Assembly: GCF_005771435.1 (NCBI RefSeq)
Contig: NZ_VANI01000010.1
Coordinates: forward strand, 62,001 to 126,000
Reading direction: 5' to 3'
DNA length: 64,000 bases
Origin: Microbulbifer harenosus
Lineage (GTDB): Bacteria > Pseudomonadota > Gammaproteobacteria > Pseudomonadales > Cellvibrionaceae
Shown here: positions 31,768 to 44,435 of the stretch, one piece after another
Layout: every line of letters begins with the position of its first letter
Position numbering within the stretch: the stretch's first letter is position 1
Notes under the pieces: model-generated
Databases searched by the model: none
The model's input: the letters and a program-made list of their open reading frames with translations, nothing else
Told to the model about the DNA's origin: nothing
Program-made: the position numbers and the translations under genes

Positions 31768-33720
31768 TCAGTTTTTTGCCAGTGCGTCCGCGGGAAAGAG
31801 CAGCGCAAATCCGCCGCAGGATGCCATGGAAATGCTCACACTGCTGCCGCTTTCTATCTCGCTGTGCACCAGCTCTCTCGCATTGGAACCATCGCCAATC
31901 AGGCTGCCGAGCCGGGCACCAATAAATGAGAGATCCAATTGCAATGTTTTTTCCTGCTCGCTGGCGTTGATGCCGGATATATACCAGCTGTCACCACTCC
32001 GACGGGCAATCACCGCGAACTCACCCGGGTAGCCATCCAGCAGGCGGCTCTCGTCCCAGATTGCAGGAATATCCCGCAGGTAGTCGCGCGCAAACTGCGG
32101 TACCTGTGCCATGCCCTCGCCGACTTCAGCGATGTGCTGTATACCAGACAGGAAAAGTACCGGCAGTGCCAGCTCGAATCCATTACTGGTGCGGCGCTCG
32201 ATATTTGGGATTGCGGAAAATACCGTGGGAGTAAAATCCATGGGATCAAAGACATTGCGGGTAAACGGCAGCATCGCCATATGCGCGGCGGCTTTGTCGG
32301 CAGACGACTGCATAAAGGTGATCATCTCGAAGCCGTGCACCGCCTCCGCGGTCATGAAATTCGGAAAGGTGCGCTGCAGTCCGCGCGGCAAGGTGGCACC
32401 GTGAAAATTCACCAGTAATTCAAAATCCGCAGCATCGGCGAGAATCTGGCGGTAGTAATCGATCATGGAAACACCATCGCCCGCGAAGAAATCCACCTTG
32501 ATCCCAGCGATGCCCATTTGCTGCAAACGGGCGAATTCCGCGCGGCGCTGTTCCCGGGTCAGCAGTGCACTCTTCGGCGTGTACTCGGTAGTGTTCCAAC
32601 TTCCAGAGGAGTTGTACCACAACAGCAGGGCCACCTTTTTCTGTGCGGCATAGTCTGCCAGTTCGGCGATTTTTTCATACCCGATTTTTCGGTCCCAGTC
32701 GGCGTCCACCAACACATAGGGCCATCCCATGTCAGCGGCATAGTCGATGAAACGCATTTGGGTGTCGTAATTGACGGAGTCGTCTTTCAGCAGCGCCCAG
32801 CTCCAACTGGCTGTCCCGGGTTTTACCCATTCCATCGCCGCGATGGCGGGCTCGGCAAGATCGGTACCAAGCGTGGAAGCAACAATCGTGTCGAGCCCAC
32901 CTACGACAATGATCCGCCAGGGAGATTGGAATGGCAGCTGCGACTGCGCCAGCAGCGCACCATTTGTAAAACGCTCCGCATCCATGGGGTAGCCGATGCG
33001 AAACTCGCCATTGTCAACTTCACCCTGCAGGCGTGAAGCGTGATAGTGGCCGTCCATTCCCGCCTCGGTGATCAGCACCCAGCCGCCGTCGGTTTTGAAC
33101 AGTGCCGGAAACACCCAACCCGCGGCGCTGGCTTCGACGTCGCGCACCGGGATGTCCATACGGTAGTGTTCTTCATAGGACGGGTTGGTGTTGGCAAAAC
33201 CAGTCTGCGCCACAGCCACCGGTTGCAGCCAGGCTTTTGTGGTCTCGGCGAAACCAAAACTGGTATTCTCCGCGGTTACGCTTGCGATCTCAGTTGATTT
33301 TCCCGGTAGACGGTACTGGAAAGCCACGCCGTCGTTGGAGACACGAAAAGCGATTTCCAGTTTCTGTTGTTCACTGTTCTGCAGTTGGAATACCTGCTCC
33401 ATGGCGGTGTAGGTATTATGTCGGCGCTTACCGTGATGCAATTCATACTCGTCGTGTACCAGCTTGGGGTTACTTACCGATACTAGCGATAAATCACTAC
33501 TCAGGTCGCGCTCGTCCAGGACAATACCGAGAGCCGAATTGTTCAGTATTGTTACCTGATTGCGGCGAACAGCATAGCGGGCCTCGCCGGAATCGTTGAG
33601 GAAAAAGACTACCTCCAGGCTCCCGTCGGGACTCTGTAGTTTGTAGTCTGTTTTTTGCTCGCAGGCAGTAATGGCCAATATATAGGCCAGCATCAGTGCC
33701 GGGATCAGGTATTTTCTCAT
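31768..33720 (-). CDS. GH97 glycoside hydrolase (retaining type), lipoprotein
   Basis: A 650-residue GH97 enzyme with lipobox AITAC. The N-terminal beta-sandwich (SPDGSLEVVFFLNDSGEARYAV) and the central barrel (GTASWSWALLKDDSVNYDTQ, WPYVLVDADWD) are typical. The catalytic position reads GIKVDFFAGD, where an Asp nucleophile marks the retaining branch. That branch includes alpha-galactosidases and beta-L-arabinopyranosidases. The surrounding arabinan genes favour removal of galactose or arabinopyranose caps, but this is inference. The gene lies between two GH43 genes on the minus strand. Confidence 0.9.
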   Translation of the reverse strand: MRKYLIPALMLAYILAITACEQKTDYKLQSPDGSLEVVFFLNDSGEARYAVRRNQVTILNNSALGIVLDERDLSSDLSLVSVSNPKLVHDEYELHHGKRRHNTYTAMEQVFQLQNSEQQKLEIAFRVSNDGVAFQYRLPGKSTEIASVTAENTSFGFAETTKAWLQPVAVAQTGFANTNPSYEEHYRMDIPVRDVEASAAGWVFPALFKTDGGWVLITEAGMDGHYHASRLQGEVDNGEFRIGYPMDAERFTNGALLAQSQLPFQSPWRIIVVGGLDTIVASTLGTDLAEPAIAAMEWVKPGTASWSWALLKDDSVNYDTQMRFIDYAADMGWPYVLVDADWDRKIGYEKIAELADYAAQKKVALLLWYNSSGSWNTTEYTPKSALLTREQRRAEFARLQQMGIAGIKVDFFAGDGVSMIDYYRQILADAADFELLVNFHGATLPRGLQRTFPNFMTAEAVHGFEMITFMQSSADKAAAHMAMLPFTRNVFDPMDFTPTVFSAIPNIERRTSNGFELALPVLFLSGIQHIAEVGEGMAQVPQFARDYLRDIPAIWDESRLLDGYPGEFAVIARRSGDSWYISGINASEQEKTLQLDLSFIGARLGSLIGDGSNARELVHSEIESGSSVSISMASCGGFALLFPADALAKN

Positions 33721-33815
33721 CGCAGTAGTGCCTGGTTATAAGTTATTCTGGCGTAAAACTGTCGTGCTCTGTTTTCGCGGAAGCCCAGTCACGGGCCTCA
33801 GTAAAGGAGACCGGA

Positions 33816-34766
33816 TTATTTGACCGGCGCCACACCCTCAGACGTCATCACTACACGCTTGATGGTACCGTCTTCGTTGTAGTGCAGATCGTCAATACAC
33901 ACAGATCGGCGGAAACTGCCCCCCTCAGGGGTACCGCCGTTGTGATAGATAAAGAATGAGCGGCCCTTATAGTCGATAACGGATTGGTGATTGGTGTTCG
34001 AGTTTCCCGCCAGCTCGTTGAGAATTCCCTTGTATTCCCAGGGACCTTCAATGGACTTGCTCATGGCATAGCCTATTTTTTCCGGGAAGCCCATGGCGTA
34101 GGTCAGATAGTAGTAATCGCCGTGTTTGTGCGCGTAAAGCGCCTCGGTAAAGTTCGGCAGGTCCAGACTGTGGATGGGGCCATCCAGCTCAATCATATTA
34201 TCCTTGAGTTTGGCCCAGCGTGGTTTGGTATTGCCCCAGAACAGATAGGCCTCACCGTTGTCGTCAATAAACGCCGCCGGGTCCAGATCGTCCCAGTCGA
34301 TTTCGGTATCGGTGGTCATGTCGTTGCTGATCAGTGCGCGGCCAAGAGCATCTTTGAACGGGCCTCTCGGATTGTCGGAAACCGCTACACCGATGGCAAA
34401 ACCAGGTTTGCTCTCATCGTGACGCACGGTGGTGTAAAAATAGAATTTTCCGTCTTTCTCCACCACATGACTGGCCCAGGCATCGCCTCTCGCCCACTTG
34501 AAATCCTTTACCGCCAGCGGAGACCCTTCATTTTTCCAGTTCACCATATCGGTGGAGGTAAACAGCAACCACTTGTGCATTTCGTAGAAGCCCTTGTTGT
34601 CTTTGGCTTCGTCGTGGCCGGTATACAGGTAAACGGTGCCGTCGTGCACCATGGCAGCCGGATCAGCGGTGAGAACATCGGTGATGATTGGGTTGGCTGC
34701 CAGCACAGTGGTCGCCGCGCTCGCCAAGCCAAGTGTGCCAAGGCAGGAGATCAATTGCTTTCTCAT
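33816..34766 (-). CDS. Secreted single-domain GH43 enzyme
   Basis: A 316-residue exported GH43 with a signal peptide (MRKQLISCLGTLGLASAATTVLA). Catalytic acids sit in TADPAAMVHDGTVYLYTGHD, LDPAAFIDDNGEAYLFW and NFTEALYAHK. It closely resembles the N-terminal GH43 domain of the GH43-GH10 protein at 57243-60611 and the end of the partial gene at the right edge, suggesting arabinofuranosidase or xylosidase activity on arabinoxylan or arabinan. The ATG at 34766 is chosen over an upstream GTG. It belongs to the run 35893 to 28231 of minus-strand hydrolases. Confidence 0.88.
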   Translation of the reverse strand: MRKQLISCLGTLGLASAATTVLAANPIITDVLTADPAAMVHDGTVYLYTGHDEAKDNKGFYEMHKWLLFTSTDMVNWKNEGSPLAVKDFKWARGDAWASHVVEKDGKFYFYTTVRHDESKPGFAIGVAVSDNPRGPFKDALGRALISNDMTTDTEIDWDDLDPAAFIDDNGEAYLFWGNTKPRWAKLKDNMIELDGPIHSLDLPNFTEALYAHKHGDYYYLTYAMGFPEKIGYAMSKSIEGPWEYKGILNELAGNSNTNHQSVIDYKGRSFFIYHNGGTPEGGSFRRSVCIDDLHYNEDGTIKRVVMTSEGVAPVK

Positions 34767-34807
34767 CTTTCTCACTCGCGTTAATTCATTTATTCAGTAC
34801 ATTTCAT

Positions 34808-34825
34808 GGGAGCCTGCCTGCAGGC
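34808..34825. repeat. Single REP-like repeat
   Basis: The 18 bases gggagcctgcctgcaggc match the arms of the REPIN-like element at 49789-49859 almost exactly and contain the palindrome cctgcagg. It lies in the short gap between two GH43 genes. Confidence 0.6.
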
Positions 34826-34840
34826 CCTTGCAAAAAACGA

Positions 34841-35893
34841 TCAATCGGGTTCCTGCTGACGAAAATCCGGCATACCGGTTTCATCCCAGTGCAGCACACG
34901 CACCCGGGTCGCACGATTACCATCGTTCAGCGGATTACCCTTAATCTCGCGGTAATCGCGCGCGTGATACACCAGAAGATCCGTTTTGCCGTCCTCTGCC
35001 AGGGTAAAACTATTGTGCCCGGGGCCATAGCGTTTCACATCGGCATTACTGGCGAATACGGGTTGCGGGGACTTGTGCCAGCTGCGCGCGTTCATCAGAT
35101 CGGCGTCATCGTCGGCCCACAAGAGCCCCATGGCATAGTTGGCATCAGTGGCGCTGGCCGAGTAGGTAATAAATATGCGACCGTCTTTTTGCAACACTGC
35201 CGGGCCTTCGTTGACCTTGTGGCCTTGAATTTCCCAATCGAATGTCGGCGTCGACAGAGTAACGACCGGCTCGCGGATTTTTGTCGGCGATTCCAGCTCG
35301 GCCATCAACAACTGAGAGCCGAGGTCATTCTGGGTGTCGTATTGGGCCCACACCAGGTAACGCTTGCCGTTGTGCGCGAAGCTGGTGGCGTCCAGCGAAA
35401 AGCTGTCTACCGGTGTGGCAATAGTCCCCATCTCCTCCCATTCACCGTGCAACGGATTTTCCGCCGGGTTGCGCAGGGCATACATGCGAATCTTCCAGGG
35501 ATTTTCCGCCTCACCGGCCGCGAAATAGATATACCAGGCTCCGTCGATCCGGTGCAGTTCCGGTGCCCAGATATGTTCGCTCATGGGACCCGTGGTGTGC
35601 TTACGCCAGAGAACCTCGGGCTCTGCGGCAGTGATACCGGCAATGGTATCGGCACGGCGTAGCTCGATACGGTCATACTCCGGTGCCGTGGCGATAAAGT
35701 AATAGTGATCCCGATACCGCAACATCCACGGGTCGGCCCGTCGCGGCACTAGCGGATTGGGGTAAACAAGACTCTCGGCCGGCGCGGATCGCGGCGCTGC
35801 CGAGGGGGAATCGGCCATCGCGGTGTCCGGCGGTGCCGCCAGCCACAGCAAGACGGCGCCGAGCGCTGCTCTGTGCAGGTATCGAATCTTCAT
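34841..35893 (-). CDS. Secreted GH43 exo-arabinofuranosidase-like enzyme
   Basis: A 350-residue enzyme with a signal peptide (MKIRYLHRAALGAVLLWLAA). The GH43 catalytic residues are in RRADPWMLRYRDHYYF, SLDATSFAHNG and KVNEGPAVLQ, the same subfamily style (GH43_26-like) as the GH43 domain of the CBM13 protein downstream, but without a binding domain. The predicted action is release of single arabinofuranose units from arabinan chains. It is the first gene of the minus-strand arabinan operon and diverges from the endo-arabinanase gene across a 184-base shared promoter region. Confidence 0.9.
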   Translation of the reverse strand: MKIRYLHRAALGAVLLWLAAPPDTAMADSPSAAPRSAPAESLVYPNPLVPRRADPWMLRYRDHYYFIATAPEYDRIELRRADTIAGITAAEPEVLWRKHTTGPMSEHIWAPELHRIDGAWYIYFAAGEAENPWKIRMYALRNPAENPLHGEWEEMGTIATPVDSFSLDATSFAHNGKRYLVWAQYDTQNDLGSQLLMAELESPTKIREPVVTLSTPTFDWEIQGHKVNEGPAVLQKDGRIFITYSASATDANYAMGLLWADDDADLMNARSWHKSPQPVFASNADVKRYGPGHNSFTLAEDGKTDLLVYHARDYREIKGNPLNDGNRATRVRVLHWDETGMPDFRQQEPD

Positions 35894-36077
35894 CGCTTGG
35901 TTTATTCGTTATCTTTGTTCTGATATTGGGTCCCGCCGCCGCTCTCGGTTGCCGGAACGAGAACAATATTATTATACTACCAATAACCTGCCAACCCCTG
36001 CTGTCCTTACTGCGGCAATGGGCGAGGAATTGAGAAAAGCGCGTGAATTGAATAAAGAGAAACGTAAGAGAAGAGAT

Positions 36078-37121
36078 ATGCTCCGACTCGCTCTGTGGCG
36101 CAGTGCCGCCGCCCTTCTGAGTGCAGGCCTCGCCCTGACGGCCTGCGCCGAAAGTGACACAGCACACGAACGCCAGATCGATGTCCACGACCCGGCAATG
36201 GCAAAAGAAGGTGATACCTTTTACCTGTTCAGCACTGGCCCGGGCATTACCATCTATCGCTCTCAAGACATGCGCCAGTGGAAATTCTCAGACCGCGCCT
36301 TTGCTACAGAGCCGGACTGGGCGAAAAGCGTTTCGCCTACGTTTAATGGCCATCTGTGGGCACCGGATATCATCGAGCACGATGGACGCTTTTACCTGTA
36401 TTACTCGGTTTCGGCCTTCGGCAAGAATACCTCGGCCATTGGTGTAACGGTTTCCGAGACTCTGGACCCGAATTCACCGGAGTACGGTTGGAGGGATCAG
36501 GGTATTGTGGTGCAGTCAATTCCTCACCGGGATCACTGGAATGCAATTGATCCCGCGGTAATTTTTGATGAGTCCGGCACCCCGTGGATGAGTTTCGGTT
36601 CTTTCTGGGAGGGGCTGAAGCTGGTGAAGCTGGACACGTCGCTGACGAGACTGGCGGAGCCACAGGAATGGCACACGATTGCGCGGGGCGACCGGCAAAA
36701 ATTCCATCCGGTGGATAAGGCGGGCTCGGAGGAAATCGAAGCTCCATTTCTTTTCCGCAAAAACGGCTTCTATTATCTGTTCATTTCCCGGGGGCTCTGC
36801 TGCAAGGGGGATGACAGCACCTATCGACTTGCCGTCGGCCGATCCAAATCCGTGACCGGGCCATATCTGGACAAGAATGGTATAGACATGGCGAATGGTG
36901 GTGGTACGCCGTTAATTTCTGGCAATGAGCGTTGGCCGGGGCTTGGACACAACAGTGCCTATACCTCTAATGGCAAAGACTACCTGGTGCTGCACGCGTA
37001 TGAATCTGCCGACAATGGATTGCAGAAACTGAAGATTCTGGACATGGATTGGGACGAGGAACTCTGGCCGGTGGTGAATATTTCCCAGCTTGATTCTTAC
37101 CAGGGGTTCAAAGTCCAGTAA
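36078..37121 (+). CDS. GH43 endo-alpha-1,5-L-arabinanase, lipoprotein
   Basis: A 347-residue lipoprotein (lipobox LTAC). The GH43 propeller has DVHDPAMAKEGDTFYLF, WNAIDPAVIFDESG, and the acid Glu in SEEIEAPFLFRKNGFYYLF, followed by GLCCKGDDSTYRLAVGRS, a typical endo-arabinanase segment. It should cut the alpha-1,5-arabinan backbone at the cell surface. The ATG at 36078 follows gagaagagat and begins the signal peptide. An earlier ATG at 36018 would add a charged leader ahead of it. The GH127-type gene follows after 81 bases, so both are probably co-transcribed. Confidence 0.92.
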   Translation: MLRLALWRSAAALLSAGLALTACAESDTAHERQIDVHDPAMAKEGDTFYLFSTGPGITIYRSQDMRQWKFSDRAFATEPDWAKSVSPTFNGHLWAPDIIEHDGRFYLYYSVSAFGKNTSAIGVTVSETLDPNSPEYGWRDQGIVVQSIPHRDHWNAIDPAVIFDESGTPWMSFGSFWEGLKLVKLDTSLTRLAEPQEWHTIARGDRQKFHPVDKAGSEEIEAPFLFRKNGFYYLFISRGLCCKGDDSTYRLAVGRSKSVTGPYLDKNGIDMANGGGTPLISGNERWPGLGHNSAYTSNGKDYLVLHAYESADNGLQKLKILDMDWDEELWPVVNISQLDSYQGFKVQ

Positions 37122-37202
37122 CCGGAAAAAGTTACTGGAAGCGGCACCCATAGACCTGGAATTTTTCTACATCCACAACAATAAATCTAAAAGCATATCG
37201 TT

Positions 37203-41387
<4,185 letters not shown>

Positions 41388-41399
41388 TCAGAATTGCTC

Positions 41400-42320
41400 T
41401 CAAGTAGGTTCCGGCTCGGCTATTTTTTCCAGCAGCTGGTTGGTACTGAAGCGGAACCCCATGGCGCCTTTGAACGGTGTCTGGAACACAAACAGGTTGC
41501 CCGCCTGCCACTCGCGATCCAGGCTCCACTCGTTGAGGGACTCCCGGGCGCTGGTGACAAACATCAAATCCATGTTTGGACCACCAAAAGTGACGCAGGT
41601 GGGCTGACTGACCGGCACGGGAACCGCTCCCGCCAGTTTGCCGTCTGGGCTGTAGCGCTGGATACGCGCGCCGCGCCACTGTGCAGACCACAGGTAGCCT
41701 TCTGCGTCCACTGTGGCGCCATCAGGATAAATACCAAACATGGTGCGGGCAAACAGTTCACGTCGACCCAGATCACCACGGCGGGCGTCAAACTTGTAGC
41801 GATAGATGCTGCGGCGCGGCGAGTCGGCGAAATAGAAATGACTGGAACTGACATCCCAGCAGCATCCATTGGAAATGTGGACACCTTTCACCTGCTCGCT
41901 GACCACACCGTTGGCCTCCAGGCAGTAGAGTACTCCGGCGGGTTCCTCGCGGCCGTCTTCTGCCATTGTACCGGCCCAGAAGCGCCCCTGGCGGTCGACC
42001 TTGCCATCGTTGAAACGCACCCCGCAGCCTTTTTCCAACAGGGTTTTTCGCCACAGAATCCTGCCGCGGCGATAGTCGAACAGGGCAAAACCGGTCTCAA
42101 ACGCGGCAACGATGCAATCGTCGCGCTCGGTAAACGCGAAGGCGCAGAGCCGCTCTGGTGTGTCGAATACCTCAAGCACGCGCCCGGGCCAGGTGAGGCG
42201 ATAGAGCTTGCATGCGTGAATATCCGTCCACCAGACGCTCTGCTCTTTGTGGTTCCACAGTACACCCTCACCGAGGGTGTTGCCCACTTCGATTGCATCT
42301 ATGCGTTGTACTTCCAGCAT
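41400..42320 (-). CDS. L-arabinonolactonase (SMP-30/gluconolactonase family)
   Basis: A 306-residue cytoplasmic beta-propeller lactonase. It has the metal-site Glu in LGEGVLWNHKEQSVWWTD, RFNDGKVDRQGRFWAGTM, and the late strand YPDGATVDAEGYLWSAQW. It hydrolyses L-arabinono-lactone to L-arabinonate, the second step of non-phosphorylative arabinose oxidation. Family members also take glucono- or xylono-lactones. The neighbours (arabinonate dehydratase, pentose dehydrogenase, semialdehyde dehydrogenase, arabinose-type ABC importer) make arabinose the natural substrate. It is the last metabolic gene of the minus-strand block. Confidence 0.88.
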   Translation of the reverse strand: MLEVQRIDAIEVGNTLGEGVLWNHKEQSVWWTDIHACKLYRLTWPGRVLEVFDTPERLCAFAFTERDDCIVAAFETGFALFDYRRGRILWRKTLLEKGCGVRFNDGKVDRQGRFWAGTMAEDGREEPAGVLYCLEANGVVSEQVKGVHISNGCCWDVSSSHFYFADSPRRSIYRYKFDARRGDLGRRELFARTMFGIYPDGATVDAEGYLWSAQWRGARIQRYSPDGKLAGAVPVPVSQPTCVTFGGPNMDLMFVTSARESLNEWSLDREWQAGNLFVFQTPFKGAMGFRFSTNQLLEKIAEPEPT

Positions 42321-42376
42321 ATGAGCCTCTTTACTGTCGGTCGCTTCGTTGTTTAACGGCGGGTCTTACGAAGCAA

Positions 42377-43366
42377 TTAGTGTGCCGCGCCGGTAGCAAG
42401 GCGCGCGGCCTGCTGCCGGGTCAGCAAACGCTGCATGCCGATAAAGGCGAACAGCAGCAGACCGATGACGATTTTGGTCCACCAGCTGTTGAGGGTGCCA
42501 TCGAATGAGATATACGTCTGAATGACGCCCATAATCAATACGCCGATTACGGTCCCCAGCACATAGCCGGAACCTCCGCTCAGCAGGGTACCACCAATCA
42601 CCACCGCCGCAATGGCGTCAAGCTCCATGCCCACGGCAGCCAGGGAGTACCCGGAGAACGTGTAAAAGGAGTAGACGATCCCACCAAGCGCCGACAGGAA
42701 TCCACTGATAGCGTAAATGCTGACGGTGGTGCGAGCGACAGGTACCCCCATCAGCTGCGCAGACTGAGCGCTACCGCCGAGGGCGTATATATATCCACCA
42801 AGGCGGCTGTAATGGGCCAGTATCACCGCCGCCACCAACACCAGCAAGAGGATCAGCGTAGATGCTCCCACCCAGGCGCCGCCGGGCAGCAGCATGCCGA
42901 AGTCGGACACGGCATCGTAGAACGCGTGCTCAATAGGAATCGACTCCTCACTGAGCGTGGTCGCCAGACCACGGGCCAGAAACATGCCGGCGAGCGTAAC
43001 GATAAACGGCTGCAACCGGTAATAGTGAATCAGTGCCCCCATGGCCGCGCCGAACAGGCCGCCACCCACCAGTACCAGAGGAAATACCAGCAATGGGTGC
43101 ATCTGCAGCTCACCGATCAAAAGACCGCACACCACACCAGTGAGTGCTATCACCGCACCCACCGATAAGTCGATACCACCAGAAATAATCACAAACGTCA
43201 TGCCGATGGCGGTAATCACCAGAAAGGCATTATCCGAAAACAGGTTGGCTACAACCCGGCTGCTGCCAAAGCCTTCAAACTGGAAAGCACCAACCAGAAA
43301 CAGCAGACAAAAAAGCGCGGTGGTGATGTAGAGTGACGAAAACCGGGATAAAAACAGAGATTGCAT
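42377..43366 (-). CDS. yjfF: ABC sugar transporter permease YjfF-like
   Basis: A 329-residue inner-membrane permease with eight to ten hydrophobic segments and the family motif GMTFVIISGGIDLSVGAVIALTG. The second part reads LDAIAAVVIGGTLLSGGSG, typical of RbsC-type permeases. Together with the next permease it forms the channel of a YtfQRT/YjfF-type importer, which handles furanose sugars such as galactofuranose or arabinofuranose. The ATG at 43366 overlaps the stop of the upstream permease (TGATG), indicating coupled translation; a GTG one codon earlier is also possible. Confidence 0.9.
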   Translation of the reverse strand: MQSLFLSRFSSLYITTALFCLLFLVGAFQFEGFGSSRVVANLFSDNAFLVITAIGMTFVIISGGIDLSVGAVIALTGVVCGLLIGELQMHPLLVFPLVLVGGGLFGAAMGALIHYYRLQPFIVTLAGMFLARGLATTLSEESIPIEHAFYDAVSDFGMLLPGGAWVGASTLILLLVLVAAVILAHYSRLGGYIYALGGSAQSAQLMGVPVARTTVSIYAISGFLSALGGIVYSFYTFSGYSLAAVGMELDAIAAVVIGGTLLSGGSGYVLGTVIGVLIMGVIQTYISFDGTLNSWWTKIVIGLLLFAFIGMQRLLTRQQAARLATGAAH

Positions 43367-44433
43367 CACACCTTCGCCTCCGTATTAGTACGCTTCTGAA
43401 ACCGGGCAAAGAGTGCACCCATCTGCTGTTGGAATAGTGGCGATTGCAGCAGCAGCACGAAAATTACCACCACAGCCTTGATCAGCAGATTAAATTTTGC
43501 CGGCAGGCCGCTCATGATGATCGTTGTCCCAAGGCACTGGATCACCAGCACGCCCACAATAGAAAGCGGTATTGAAAAGCGCCCGCCCATCAGCGATGCA
43601 CCACCGATCACCACCGCAAGAATTGCATCGAGCTCCAGCCACAGGCCCGCATTGTTCGCATCCGAGCCCTGGATATCTGCGGCGGAAATCATACCTGCCA
43701 GCGCGGCGCAGATACCGGCGATACAGTACGCCACTATTTTCACCGCACGCTGGTTGATCCCCAGATAGTAGCTGGCCCCGGCATTGCAGCCGACACTCTC
43801 CACAAACAGGCCCAGCGCGGTTTTTCGCATCAGCAGCTGCACCAGTGCAAACACAATCAGTACCAGCACAATAGGAAACGGCAGACCGAGCAAGGTCCCA
43901 GTACCGATGAAGGCAAACGCCTCGCTTTGGAAAGTGACAATTTGCCCTGCGTTGATCAGCTGCGCGATCCCGCGACCGGCCACCATCAGGATAAGGGTGG
44001 CGACGATCGGCTGGATGCCCATATAACTCACCAGTCCACCATTGACGGCACCAGCCATCAGACCAGCGGCAAGTCCCGCAGCGACCACCAGGAAAATACT
44101 GTCGACCCCGCCTACGATCAGATTGGCGCAAACCGCACCGGCGATGGCCATGGTGGCTCCCACGGACAGATCGATACCGCCGGTGGCAATCACCAGCGTC
44201 ATGCCTATGGCCAACAGCGCCACCGGTGCGCTGCGGTTCAACACGTCGATCAAACTGCCGTAGAGGCGGCCGTCCTGGATTTCGATACGAAAAAATTCAG
44301 GGGTGATGGCGAGGTTCACCGCCAGCAGGAGAAAAAGCCCCAATAGCGGCCACAGATAGCGGCCGTTTACCCGGGGTAGTTTTATTTTTGCCGGGGCCGG
44401 AGGCCGGCCCGCGGTAGTATTCAAGTTACTCAT
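43366..44433 (-). CDS. ytfT: ABC sugar transporter permease YtfT-like
   Basis: A 355-residue permease, partner of the YjfF-like protein. An N-terminal cytoplasmic stretch is followed by the first membrane helix (YLWPLLGLFLLLAVNLAI) and the motif GMTLVIATGGIDLSVGATMAI. LDAILAVVIGGASLMGGRF matches the family. Gene order (binding protein, ATPase, permease, permease) is that of ytfQRT-yjfF, and the gaps are two bases to the ATPase gene and an overlap with the next permease. Confidence 0.9.
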   Translation of the reverse strand: MSNLNTTAGRPPAPAKIKLPRVNGRYLWPLLGLFLLLAVNLAITPEFFRIEIQDGRLYGSLIDVLNRSAPVALLAIGMTLVIATGGIDLSVGATMAIAGAVCANLIVGGVDSIFLVVAAGLAAGLMAGAVNGGLVSYMGIQPIVATLILMVAGRGIAQLINAGQIVTFQSEAFAFIGTGTLLGLPFPIVLVLIVFALVQLLMRKTALGLFVESVGCNAGASYYLGINQRAVKIVAYCIAGICAALAGMISAADIQGSDANNAGLWLELDAILAVVIGGASLMGGRFSIPLSIVGVLVIQCLGTTIIMSGLPAKFNLLIKAVVVIFVLLLQSPLFQQQMGALFARFQKRTNTEAKV

Positions 44434-44435
44434 TG

